Source: Uranotaenia lowii (taxonomy: Eukaryota; Arthropoda; Insecta; Diptera; Culicidae). From it: a stretch of 64,000 nt of DNA. Each line of letters opens with the position of its first letter. Positions within the stretch are counted from its first letter, which is position 1. Both the position numbers and the translations under genes were made by a program. Shown here in pieces: positions 34,501-45,760 of the stretch. Under the pieces are notes generated by a model. The model did no database searches. It was not told the DNA's origin and saw only the letters and a program-made list of their open reading frames with translations. The stretch covers positions 93,671,617 to 93,735,616 of the forward strand of contig NC_073691.1 in the NCBI RefSeq assembly GCF_029784155.1, in the 5' to 3' direction.

Positions 34501-35664
34501 TAGTTTGTTGACATAAAACATAGGTAAGGGATGCCAAATGGCCATATTTGATGGTAACATTTTTTTCATATCATATTTTTATCAGATTAGTATTAAGATC
34601 TTCTTTATCCATTGTAAGATTGTAATTAGAGCGTAGATTTATTGTTTCAATGATAAAAAGTAACAAAATTATATGATTAATCTATTTATTCTTGATAGAG
34701 GCATTAAACCTGCCTGATATGGGCATTCAAAACCTGCATCTTATTCCAAAATCTTATTATTTTTAACTTTGCTAAGCTTAAATTTGTTAAATTTCTGATT
34801 TTCAGATGAATTAGAAAGAAAACCCATTATTTAAAATTTTTGTTTACAGATTCTGTACGCACAATTATTAAAGTTCAATATAAAACTGGTAAAAATCTTG
34901 TTTAAATTTTTAATTTTTTTTGACTTTGTATAACAACAAACAAAAATCCATGCCATGTATCAAAAGCGGATTACCCTCAAACTGCACAAATAAGATTTGT
35001 GTTGATCGATCAGCTATTTTAACATTCGGTTGTATATACATATTACTAAATAAGCGCATTTAGAAACACTTCCCCTACAGCTTGATGGGCAAACTGAGAC
35101 TAAAACGGAGTCGTCTGATGAGTCCTTTTTTATACCTTTCAATTCAGAAAGATTGAGAGCTCATGTTGAAATAATAAAAGAGCTTGGTTTACAGACCGCA
35201 GCTGATTATTTCATAAGTTCATACATTATTTTCAATGATTTAATAGCTACGAATAATTATATTTATTAACTACATTCCTAAGCCTTCGAGATTAATTAAA
35301 TCATTCTATTTTTTCACTTACGATATCATTCATCCGTCATCCGAATTACCTAAAAATAAACAAAGGAGAAAACATTAGTACATCGATTAAGAGAATATTT
35401 TCGAGATATTAAACATATAGTTTAATATAGGCGTAGTGAGTATCAATTCGGTAGCACAAGGAATTTTGATGTAACGTTCAAAGACTTCGATGTGAAACGA
35501 AATTTGTTGAACATCAAATCGGGGAAAAAACGAACTCAAATTTGTTAAGGTCATCACATTACGGAAATCTTCAACTACAGTACCGTTCATAATTGTACAG
35601 AAATTGGAAGTACGCACACTGTCACTTTGACTTTGAACTTCCATAACTTTTAACGCTGATGAGA
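31501..35664. other. AT-rich DNA with one weak coding-like patch
   Basis: At 32786-33001 a 71-codon plus frame has balanced codon use and could be an exon or decayed transposon ORF; I recognise nothing in it. At 32345-32557 a minus frame is Lys/Arg-rich, also unrecognised. Positions 34086-34140 repeat AACATAATC(A/C)AA(C/T)CA three times. The rest is A/T-rich and featureless. Confidence 0.3.
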
Positions 35665-36437
35665 TTTTTTGATCAAATTTTCTGCGTAAGAGAGATCAAC
35701 TATCACACTACTAGATCACGAAATTTGAGCTTTCTAAAGATTGTGTGGCCAGAGATACAGTAATTCTACGAAAATCGGACTTTTTGGACTTTTACCATTT
35801 AAACTGCATTATATCAGAAACTCCGCAACGCTTTTTATTGAAATTTGGCAGAGTGATTGTTAAAATATAGAGTAAACATGTCTGAAGGTTTTGAAAAGTT
35901 TTATCGATGAGATCAAAAGTTTCGCGATTTAGGCATGAACCTAAAAAAGCGATTTCTATAGAATTTTTGACGATTCATGAGAACAAAATCTTTTCCATCC
36001 ACAAATTAGTCAAATAATGTCTGACAGAAGCAATGTCATTTTTCGCCCAATGTGGTTATGAGCTTCAATGCTTCAAAATCTCTGCGTGGATCGGATTTTC
36101 CTATGCAAACATTCGTCCAAAATTCTATAGAAATCGCATTTTAAGGTTCATGCCTGAAATATTGTAACTCGCATAACTTTTGATCTCATCGAAAGATCTT
36201 TTCAAAAACTTCATACATGTTAACTTTATATAACAATCACTCTGCAAAATTTCAATAAAAAACGTTGCGGAGTTCCTGAGATATTGCAATTTGAATGGTG
36301 AAAGTTCAATAAGTCCGATTTTTGTAGAATTACTCTATCTATGGCCTCACAATCTTTAGAAAGCTCAAATTTTGTGATATAATAGTGTGATAGTTGATCT
36401 ATCTTGCGCAGGAAATTTGATCTAAAAATATTAACAG
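35665..36437. repeat. Long foldback element, ~310-bp arms with ~145-bp spacer
   Basis: The left arm (35665-35972) matches the reverse complement of the right arm (36118-36437) almost along its whole length, for example GAGATCAACTATCACACTA, AAATTTGAGCTTTCTAAAGA, CTCCGCAACG and AGGCATGAACCT. Identity by eye is about 85 percent. There is no coding capacity. Transcripts across it would form a long hairpin. Confidence 0.85.
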
Positions 36438-36754
36438 AGAAGTTTGCACTTAAACTCACGTATTTAAGATTTTTTTTGTCGAACTGTAAGTTTTACGATC
36501 ACAGTCATAAAAAATGATAAGGCCATTGATATTCTTTAGAGTATGATGTGAACAAGTACAAGTACAAGAATTATAAATTTTGAAGGCTAAAGGAAGATCA
36601 TCTCCTCTTATCGGCGAAACTTTGGATTCAAATCGTCACTAGGTCTGACTAGACCCTGCGAAAGATCTGGAATAACCGTAGAAGGAAAAATTCTCATAAA
36701 CCAATATTCTGGCCTTCCCATTGTCATCTAGGTTACTTCAGAGTGGTTAATATA

Positions 36755-37509
36755 GGGTGTCCCATTATGTCTAAGCACGATTTAAAACGAACAGTTTAAA
36801 CACAATTTCTAAGCGAATCAATTTTTTTTCCATTTTTATGTTCTCTGTAATCTTCTTTCACAGTGAATCAATAATAAAACAAATTCTAGTCAATCGTAGG
36901 CCAGCGATCGAATTTTTGATCGAAGGCTGCTCATTAGCTTCAGCACAGACTGATTTGCGATGATTTTGACCACTTTTTTCAGTCTTTTGCAAAGTTTTCG
37001 ATAGAATCTGCAGTCTGTACATGGATTCTCAAATACGACTTGGTATAGGCCTAAAAAGTTCCAATCGGTCTCGCTTGATGTCAATTTGGCGAATAGATCT
37101 CTGCTTCGGCTTCATCTCCTTGTTCTATATCTTAAAACCACATCTCACCTTGACACGATGGATGGTGCGGAGAGGCCACATCCGAAACTGAGGCATTCTT
37201 TCGATTCAAAATGTTGTCCACCGGACCCAATTTCCGCCTAGATTCTTTTTGTCCGAATGGCATTTCGGACCGCTACAATTCTTACTTCTACCATTTTCGC
37301 CAACTGACTCAGCGAAATGATGGAGAAAGTACTGCATTTGTGCAGGATATTTTTGCGCTTTTCATTTTTACGAAAATGATGAAAACTAAAGCTCACAGAG
37401 TTTTAAGTTAAACTTTAAATAACAACATCCAGCAGAAATCAACTGTTTAAACGTCATCCAGAATGAGCAGGGTTGTATAAAAATCGTGCTTAGACATAAT
37501 TAGATACCC
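36755..37509 (-). pseudogene. Decayed mariner/Tc1-type element with transposase remnant
   Basis: The ends are GGGTGTCCCATTATGTCTAA and, inverted, GGGTATCTAATTATGTCTAA, each flanked by TA (36753-36754 and 37510-37511). The match continues through GCACGATTT. On the minus strand, 37084-36890 reads like the C-terminal end of a mariner-type transposase: a Trp-Asn-Phe-Leu segment in place of the usual SPDLNxLD region, then a basic/hydrophobic tail ending SLRSKIRSLAYD. N-terminal fragments in other frames lie at about 37290-37100. Total length is 755 bp, shorter than an intact ~1.3-kb element, with frameshifts, so it is non-functional. Confidence 0.7.
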
Positions 37510-39829
37510 TATGAGGGTGAAAATGATCAATTTACAGTCTAAATTGCCCATTTACTGAAAATTAAACATTTTTTTTCGCATGGTTTTTTCGAACTTTTTT
37601 AAACGTTTGAAAAAAGAATTTATTTTTAATGCATAAAAGCGATATAACAAGTACCCCGATTTTAGAAAGAAATAGTAGAGCTATCTTGATTTTCAATGGG
37701 ATAATACTATTTCAGTCATATTCTTTTTTCTATGAAGAATTCTATAAATCTTTTAAATGATATCATTATTCTTTTCAGCGCGCTTTGATAGAATAATGAT
37801 TTTATCCGAAATTTGTTATTGGCTGCTATTGGTAATTGGCTCCTACTTTTTGGTGCAACGGCCATGTTTTCTACCCCAGAGATTTCCAACAGGGAATTTA
37901 AAACATCACGCCTGTTGAAATAAGATAAGAAAAAGATTTATGTGCTAACATAAACACTATGCGCCTTTCATTCTATAGAATAAAACATCCATTAAAATGC
38001 ATAAAATATGATTGAAACGATTTTTTCCAACCTAAAATAAACATGAAAAACTGATTAGCCAGAAGCTACTTGCACCGGTTTCATATGTCATGGAAAATTT
38101 TGTTATTTCTTTATAATATTTTTCTTGGTTCATAAATTCTCTTCAGATGTTGTCGATTCTAGCCTGTTACAAATGATAGGATGCCAGACGTTATCATTGA
38201 AATAATTTATTCGTTGTTTCTAAACAGTTTTTAGGATTTTGAAATGCAAGAAATCGGTTTTCTAACTGAACAATTCTTTTGGAAGAATAAGAGATTATTT
38301 ATCTTCATTATTATCAAAACTCTAAATAGCTACGTGAGAATTTCAACTCCAAGCGAGGTAATCAAATAACTATTCAGATTTTGATTTTTTTTGTCTAATT
38401 TACTGTGATGTCTATGAAATTTAAATGTTTTTTTTTTGTGGCAGCCATATGAAGTCTTTGATTTTTTAAATAAAAACTTTGCACTAACGTTTTTAACAGA
38501 TTTAAAAGTTTTTAACTTTAGGAATAACTTTTTCAGAAATTTCATGTCTTCGATCTACCGAACAGTATGTATGTGTGACATATCACACCAAAATAACGTA
38601 TTTTTACATGAGCCCTGAAGAATTTTCGTTGTTAATTCAGTAATATAAAGGTGGCATTATTTGCAACTACGACAAAAAAATCAAGAAAAAAATATGATGA
38701 TCAAGAAAGAAATATGATGAACAAATCATATTAAATTATGATAACACTGAATTTGTAATTTGTAATAAATTTGTGTTCTTCAGAAAGTTGTTTTGAGATG
38801 AAATCTGTTATTCAACATTTAACAGGGTCAACTGGAAATGTTTAAAAAAGTTGTGGTAGGTTCAGTTTCTTCTGAACTGGAAAACTTGTTTTAGATTTGA
38901 CTTTTAATTTTCCAAGAAATTGTGCTAATATTATTTCTTAATTAACAATTTATCGCAAACATCTGGCATTCTTATCCTCTCAAAAGTAGCTTTTCTGTTT
39001 GTTATTTTTAGGTTGAGAAAACGTCAACACTCCAAGGCAGTTATTGTTTGAGATGCTTACGGTGAGATTAATCAACTTCACAGTAAAATTCCAAAAGAGA
39101 AAATCTCACTCATCAAAATCTTAATCTCATAAGATTTCACAACCTTTGCTTAAGACTCTTATTCTAATTATGTATTACGTCTTTTCACATCAAACAAAAA
39201 AGCAATTTTGTTGTCTACCGGCAGTTTTTCCGTGAGAGAAAACTAATCGTGAGGAGTTTTCATTTAATATTCCTTTATTATATTGACATAATTCGAAGTA
39301 TTGCTATACGCTATTTTGTTCCGTTGCTTATCGGTGATGTGCTTCTGTTTTTCAGTCTTCATCAGTATCATCTGTTTTTTTTTGTGTTCTTATGCGCTCA
39401 GCTTTTACCTTATCCATTATCATCATTTTTTTTTGCTCCCCAACTTCCGACAAAATTTCCGTAATCTGGATCTGTGCTGCTGGTTTTTCTTCATTCGCAT
39501 CATAAAATTGAACAGGCACAGTGAAAAGAAGAATCTTTTTCTGCGATAATCTTTTTCTGATTTATTTCCGAGCTAAGAGATTTGAGGTTGAGTAGTGTGG
39601 TTTAAGTCTGAGAAACTCTAGGAAATGTGATTAATGAAATTAAACTTTTGCTGGTGATAAAAAATATGAGATGAAGCTTCTGTAAAAGTTAAACGTATAT
39701 CTTAATGTCATTGGATTTTATACAAATTTTCACTCGACTAAAAACTTTTATTTCAAATTTTAAATCCATTTTGGGAGATATGTTGAATTTCAAATTCAAT
39801 GTTGAGGTTTTGACCAATCAACTAAATGT
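37510..39829. other. AT-rich DNA, nothing recognised
   Basis: No supported gene. Small duplicated phrase TCAAGAAA(G/A)AAATATGATGA at 38681-38720. Positions 39240-39560 have T/C-rich frames without a recognisable domain. Confidence 0.35.
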
Positions 39830-40780
39830 ACACAAATTATGAAGCCATCAAATTATTTAAGTGTGTCTGATTGGGGGGCAAAAATAAAAACTCCAAACAA
39901 CATCCTGCAAGCAAATCTCACACACATCAGACAGCCTCCGCCTGTCGGTTGGTTTGAAATTCAGCTAATCTCCCCCGACGGAAGGAGACGCAACAGACAA
40001 CAACAGAATTGTTGGTATAAGGTATGTACACCAAAATGAAAATCGAAAATTAAAATCAATTTTAATTAATCTTCATTAATCTTTTCTTCTTCCGACCGGG
40101 CCGAGTGTGTTGTGTTTGGTCTGCACATGCAGTGTGCACCACCATCATCATCATCATCATCATGCGCATGTTCGCGCATATTGGTTGTTGTCTGTGAAAA
40201 TATGTATGAAATGACCTCAAGTTTGCCAGATTTAGGGTAGACGTTCCCCTTTTCTTTTGTTACTTGAGTTCGAATTGAAAATTTTATTTGTTTTATAAAT
40301 TTGTAGTGTTTTTTTTTTAATCTCAAAGATACAAAACTAATGACTATAACCGAATTTTAACTTTTGTTAAAATTTGAGTTCAGCCTCAATGTTGGCGAAC
40401 ATTGCACCAGAACACGACATCGACGACGATGATGCAGATGATGCTGATGATGGTGGAAATAGCATTATGTGATTGCACGAATCTCACTGCGGAAGGGGGA
40501 AGGGGAGGGTTATGGGGAAATCGATGATCAAACGATTTGACTGAGTGGGCGGTAACCATTCAGAGAAAAGCAATTACTTGAGATGGAATTTTCTTTATCA
40601 ATTTCCGTACACATTTCGGTGTTATGTGGCTGGCGGTACGGTCTCGCTGGCTCGCGATTATGGATTCATACTTTCCCCCCGGACGCGACGGCGAGAGGAG
40701 GCGGGGTTGGGTAACATAACATAACTGAATTGATCAGAAATTACTGGCGCAAGGAACTCAGCTGACCTTTTAAATTTGGG
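39830..40780. other. TE-free island with CAT repeat and GA/GC-rich segments
   Basis: Higher complexity than its flanks. Contains (CAT)n at about 40144-40163, GATGATGC/GATGATG runs at 40429-40455 and purine-rich runs at 40490-40520. No TE ends or coding domain. Candidate regulatory or conserved intron DNA. Confidence 0.3.
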
Positions 40781-41035
40781 AAAAAATGCAAAGCTGAATT
40801 TATGGTTATGATTTAAGAGCTATTCCGTTCTGCCTTAATCACTTATTGAATATTTATTAACGTTTTGAACATTTGCTCTAAATAATCTCAATTGAATCCT
40901 GGGAATTCATCCTAAACAAGTACAGCTTGGATCGTTTTTAGAAAATTTTATAATCGACCAAAAACAATTATCTTACGTTTGACACAAACGTTAAAAGATT
41001 GTTAAAGTGTCACTTATGAAACATAAAAACATTCT

Positions 41036-41091
41036 CAAAGTACAAGGTGTACCCCAGGGCAAGATATTAGGTCCACTACTTTTCATACGAC
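41036..41091 (+). pseudogene. Small reverse-transcriptase fragment
   Basis: The plus frame reads VQGVPQGKILGPLLFIR, matching the conserved GVPQGSxLGPLLF motif of non-LTR reverse transcriptases (thumb-side of the catalytic core). Frame is lost on both sides within about 20 codons. It is a relic; the family cannot be assigned from so little sequence. Confidence 0.7.
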
Positions 41092-41989
41092 CATCATCAT
41101 ATGGTTGTTGTTTTTCAACTGTAGAAATATGAGAAGTACCTGATTCTTGGAAGGACGCAAAAAAGTATGAACTCAAAAATAAATGAAACTATGGTTTTTT
41201 AAGTACGAAGGTCGGCTTTAATTTCCTTTGCCATGTAAAAACGGCTGGCGAATTGTGGATAATGTGCTAACGCAACGCCCGATAGTTGTCATATCATCTC
41301 GTATTCCAAACTCCTATCTCAACATCCCGTGATGCCAGCTGGGGTGCAAGTAAACTTAGCGGAGTCTTCGGCAAGAAGAAGTTAATAGATGTCCGATGAA
41401 ACCTGGAGGATGGTCGATGATCGGAGTAAGGCAAAAGTCGGAAATAAGCAGTTACTTTGAGAGGGTTACCTAGTTGGCAGTCTAGTCATTACATTTCTAC
41501 ACAATTCATTAGCGATTGCTATCGTCGCACTGTTGCATATGATTTTTTTAACTATGTTATTTGTCCTGAAATTCAAAATGATACGATGAGCGATAAGGCA
41601 ACAGATTTTATTTTTAAATAACCCATCCCACACTAAAGCAACATCACCATGCGGAATATTGAACAGGCTTACGCAAGAAACAAACCCATGCAGAAAATAT
41701 TCAGCCAACAATGGATAGAAAGAATTCCAGTTATGAATTAAAAATGTAAAGCGTGAAGCAGAGGAACTGTCATCGATCATTCCCGCGTGGCTTTTGAACA
41801 AAAAAGGAACCGCGGAGTAAAACATCACGTATGTAGTGTGTACTTTTCCAGTGTGACGAATTCCGCCTCACCCGAATCGATCTAAGGGAAGATAAGAGAT
41901 TCATCGGAATAAAGTTCAGGTAGGTGGAAAAAGCCATCATACTAGCCGCCACCTAATCCAACAACTGCCTGCCACATGAAGACGAAACG
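41092..41989. other. Unassigned stretch with conflicting short frames
   Basis: At 41466-41828 a 120-codon frame is open on the minus strand, and the plus strand over 41480-41620 is also open with protein-like composition (an FISDCYRRT..FFNYVICPE stretch). Neither is recognised. It may be a decayed TE fragment upstream of the R1-like tail. Confidence 0.3.
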
Positions 41990-42433
41990 ATGACCAAGGG
42001 ACAGGCAGTTCAACTCCAGTCCAGAAACCGGCATACACACATATGTGCACAAGCTACCTCGATCCCGCACATCGGGAGCTGGATCGGAAGAAGGCACGAT
42101 GAAGTGGACTTCTATATGACGCAATTCCTGACTGGTCATGGATGCTTCATGAAGTACCACTACCGGTTTGGACATGTGGCTTCGCCATATTGCCCAGATT
42201 GTGGTGACGTAGAGGAAACACCCGAACGTGTGGTGTTTGTCTGTCCGAGGTTTGCGGCGGTACGTACTTCCATATTTGCCGCCTGTGGGCCTGACACGAC
42301 AGCAGATAACGTTGTACAGAGGATGTGTGCGGATTCCAGCACTTGGCATGCGGTCAGCGATGGGTTCACCCGGATCATGACTGCCCTGCAGAGGAGCTGG
42401 AACCAAAGGCAGTCCGCTAACGGTGTAGGATGA
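41990..42433 (+). pseudogene. R1-like non-LTR retrotransposon ORF2, C-terminal tail only
   Basis: The 147-aa frame matches the C-terminal region of R1-clade ORF2: a FYMTQFLTGHGCF..YRFGH segment followed by a zinc-knuckle-like CPDC..VCPRF segment. Cys at 68, 71 and 85 are present, but the His normally found near residue 80 (EHV) is Arg (ERV). In the family this part follows the reverse transcriptase and helps RNA/DNA binding. The endonuclease and reverse transcriptase are missing, so this is a 5'-truncated copy. It runs directly into an unusual GC-rich repeat region that would be its 3' UTR. Similar C-terminal regions occur in related clades, so R1 is likely but not certain. Confidence 0.8.
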
Positions 42434-43325
42434 CTCCATCGGCGGGGAGCATCTGAGTAGTGTGCGTCCGATCCCTTGATCGAAGCTACAAAGATAAGGC
42501 AACATCTTCTGCGTAGCGGAGGTCAGGGGTGCGCCGCGAATGTGTGTAGGATACCCCAACGTCGGGGGGTATCCGAGTAGTTCCGCTTCCTAAGAGGGAA
42601 ACTGCGGGGATAAGACTTTACCTTCCTCGCAGCGGATCTCGAGGGAAGAGGGTTAACCACTGTCGGGGGATACCCACGGGTAGAGAGGCTCTCGACGCCG
42701 GGCGAGCCTCTCGAGTCGGTGTAGGATGTCGTCACCGTCGGGAAACATCCGAGTCGTAGCGTTCCAAGTCCCGAATGTGTGCCGTGACAGGCGCGAGTCT
42801 AGGATAAGCTGCTCTCGATTTGGCACACAACGGGCAGGAAAATCCGCGGGCCAAAAATCCTAGGGTTGCCAACCAAGGGGGATAAAGAAGACCGGACAAC
42901 GGTCGGAGTAGACTGACCCCATCGACGGGGGGCTGTCGAGTAGAGTGCGTCCGTCCCTGCGGTTTGAAGTTACAAAGATAAGACAATACCTTCTGCGTAG
43001 CGGATGCCGTGGGTGCGCCGCGTTCGTGTGTAGGATGCTCCACCTTCGGGGAGTATCCGAGTAGAGCGGTTCTCAACGACAGAAGCTGCGGGGATAAGAC
43101 TTGACCTTCTTCGCAGTGGAAATCGTTGGGAAAGGGTTATTCCACGTTCGGGGAATACCCACGGGTAGAGTGGCTCTCGACGCCGGGCGAGCCATTCGAG
43201 TCGGTGTAGGATGACGTCTTCGTCGGGAATCATCCGAGTCGTTGCGTTAAGTCCCGCGCGTGTGCCGTGACAGGCGCGAGTCTAGGATAAGCTGCTCTCG
43301 ATCTGGCACACGACGGGCAAGGTGG
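42423..43325 (+). repeat. Two-copy ~483-bp tandem repeat composed of hairpins
   Basis: Copy 1 (42423-42900) and copy 2 (42906-43325) share TAGGATAAGCTGCTCTCGAT, CTGCGGGGATAAGACTT and GGCTCTCGACGCCGGGCGAG, offset by about 483 bp. Each holds about five stem-loops whose loops centre on CGTCGG/TCGACGG-like sequence, for example GGATACCCC..GGGGTATCC (42550) and GAGGCTCTCG..GGCGAGCCTCTC (42689). Most are followed by GAGTAG or GAGTCG. It follows the R1-like stop codon and is probably its 3' UTR or a repeat fused to it. Confidence 0.7.
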
Positions 43326-45000
43326 CAAACTTCGAACCCTGAAGATAAGAGGTCGGGCTTCGAGTCGTTAGAGGAGAGGTCAACCCCGAGTCTTTATGAT
43401 AAGAGGTCGGGTCCCGAGTCGTAAGAGGAGGGATCAGGCCCCTTACCAACAAGAGGAGGGGTACAAGTGGTCACCTCGAGTCATTACGAGGAGAGGTCAG
43501 ATTTCAAGTCGTTAGAGGAGAGATCGGGCCTTGAATCGTGCAGAGGAGAGGTAAACCTCGAGTCGATGCGAGGAGGGGTCGGATCTCAAGTCGTTAGAGG
43601 AGAGATCAGGCCTCAAGTCGCGAAGAGGAGAGGTTTGTGTGGGAATCTCGAGTCATTGCGAGGAGATGTCGGTTCTCAAGTCGTTAGAGGAGAGTTCAAG
43701 CGTCGAGTCGTGAGGATGAGAGGTTTTGCTGAAAGTGGTCTCGTTAATGAATATTGCCTTTGAGCGCATTAGCGCGAATAGACCTCCCACTATTGAAGCA
43801 TAGTGTACTAAACAGTTCGAGGTGGGAACCAGGTCTGCGGCCCCAGGTGGAGTTTAGGGAGTAGGGGGTATACACGGAGTATATCATGAGTCTGCCCATG
43901 GTACCCATGGACCCAGAGTAGCAAACTGGGGGGACGCGGTGGCTCGCCGTGCCTTGGAATACAATCCGTAAACCGGGATTTACCACCTGTGGTTACCAAC
44001 TAAAAAAAAAAAAAAAAAGCTACCTCGGAAGGCAAAATAGAAGCAACTTAGCACCACGGGTAAGATCACAGATTACTACAGAAGCATCTGGAAGTATGCT
44101 AATTTATTTAATTCTCCCTAGAGTTCTCCAGTCGGAAGGCCACCTAAAGGAACGGTCTGAAGGAAGACAAGCTACCTTAGAAGGCGGTAGCGAAGCCACT
44201 AACCAAACCTCGAACCCCGAAGATAAGAGGTCGAGCCTCGAGTCGTTAGAGGCCTCATACCTACAGGTGGAGATGTTTGTGTGGTCAACCCCGAGTCTTT
44301 ATGATAAGGGGTCGGGTCTCGAGTGGTAAGAGGAGGGATCAGGCCCCCTTATCAACAAGAGGAGGGGTACAAGTGGTCACCTCGAGTCATTACGAGGAGA
44401 GGTCAGATTTCAAGTCGTTAGAGGAAAGATCGGGCCTTGAATCGTGCAGATGAGAGATAGCCTCGAGTCGATGCAAGGAGGAGTCGGATCTCGAGTCGTT
44501 AGAGGAGATGTTGGTTCTCAAGTCGTTAGAGGAGAGTTCAGGCGTCGAGTCGTAAGGAGAAGGGGTTTTGCTGAAAGTGGTCTCGTTAATGAGTATTGCC
44601 TTGGAGCGCATTAGCGCGAATAGACCTCCCACTATTGAAGCATAGTGTACTAAACAGTTCGAGGTGGGAACCAGGTCTGCGGATGGCGTAGGGGTACTTA
44701 GTATCATGAGTCGTCCAATTGCACCCGTGGACCCAGAGTAGCATACTGGGGAGACTCGGTCGCTCGCCGTGCCTTGGAATGCAATCCGTAAAAAGGATTT
44801 ACAACCTGGGTGATCAACTAAAAAAAAGCCACTAAGCACCACAGATACGCTAACAGATCGCCACAGAAGGGTGTCAAAACGAATTGTTTTTCTCCCTCAG
44901 ACAACTCCAACCGGAAGATCTCCAAGAAAGAACGGGCGGAAGGAGGCGTAAGATCAAAGAAAAGGGTCGCATTGAGGAAGTCAAAAGATAGTCTTCCTTG
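43326..45000 (+). repeat. Large tandem duplication (~0.8 kb) with internal 29-bp minisatellite and A-runs
   Basis: Unit 1 (about 43330-44200) and unit 2 (about 44205-45000) are collinear. Each starts with a minisatellite of CGAGTCGTTAGAGGAGAGGT (period about 29 bp, imperfect), then CTCGTTAATGA(A/G)TATTGCC, TTCGAGGTGGGAACCAGG, a GTAAACCG/GTAAAAAGG block, an A-run (44003-44018 and 44821-44827) and a shared tail with AGCACCAC and TCTCCCTNAGA. Unit 2 lacks some minisatellite copies. The open frame across the minisatellite (43467-43763) is low-complexity and not considered a gene. Confidence 0.75.
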
Positions 45001-45297
45001 CCACCTGAGGATATGCCGGGCCTCAAGTGGCGAGGAAGACTAACTTTTGACTTCCCAACAGGGCCCTTTCCTGTTATCTGTTTTTACATCATCTGCATGG
45101 CATTGCTTTTCCGGCACAAGTTCTCCGGGTAGCTTTATCTGAACAAAGTATGGCTATAATTTGTTCCTCGTTTCGTATTGGTTCCACGAATCTGGTGAGC
45201 TCAACGGAAGTCCGAGAAGTGATCGCCTCCACGGCGCGAAGTCAACAACGGTTCCACATCAATAGCAGAAGCGACGGAGTCGGGCATCACGTGTTGT

Positions 45298-45760
45298 GGC
45301 AAATCAGTGCTCGGAAGAGGCGCTATCAGCACGACAGGCGCTTCAGAATCGAGTGCTACGACCGGCAGCACTAGCTACGCGCAAGCGAGACGCGACAAGG
45401 TCACGGGTAGCAAAGCAGTTTCCGGAAGAGGCGCTGTCCGCTCGACAGGCGCTTCAGGATCGAGTTCTACGACCGGCAGCACTAGCTACGCGCAAGCGAG
45501 ACGCGACAAGTTTGCGGATGGAAAAGCAGTTCGCGGAAGAAACGTCATCAGCACGACAGGCGCTCTAAGATCAAGTGCTGCAACCGACAGCACCAGCTAC
45601 TCTCATGCAAGACGCGACGAGGAGAAAAGGTACGAACAGTGTCCAAAAAAAGCGCCATCAGCAACAAGACGCGATTTGGGATCGAGTGTTGTCACCGGCA
45701 GCACCGGTTACGCTCGGGCTAGACGCGCCTGGGTCGCGTGGGGCGAGAGGCGCTATCGGA
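45298..45760. repeat. 111-bp minisatellite, about four copies
   Basis: CGCTATCAGCACGACAGGCG at 45321 recurs in variant form at 45432, 45543 and 45653 (spacings 111, 111, 110), each followed by ACCGGCAGCACTAGCTACGC and AGACGCGACAAG. Because 111 is a multiple of three, one frame stays open for 172 codons (45307-45825) and reads Ser/Thr/Gly/Arg repeats; a second frame is open too. I see no domain or start context that would support a gene. Confidence 0.85.

Noticed and set aside
41942..42559. 205-codon open frame on the minus strand
   Set aside because: It is the antisense shadow of the R1-like ORF2 tail and hairpin repeat, which are recognisable on the plus strand.
42423..43325. CRISPR-like array
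   Set aside because: The repeated units are hairpins with differing stems and irregular spacing, not identical direct repeats with uniform spacers, and the genome appears eukaryotic.
43467..43763. 98-codon open frame
   Set aside because: It is a translation of the 29-bp minisatellite and has no recognisable domain.
44390..44842. 150-codon open frame on the minus strand
   Set aside because: It reads through the GC-rich tandem duplication antisense and shows only repeat-derived Ser/Asp strings.
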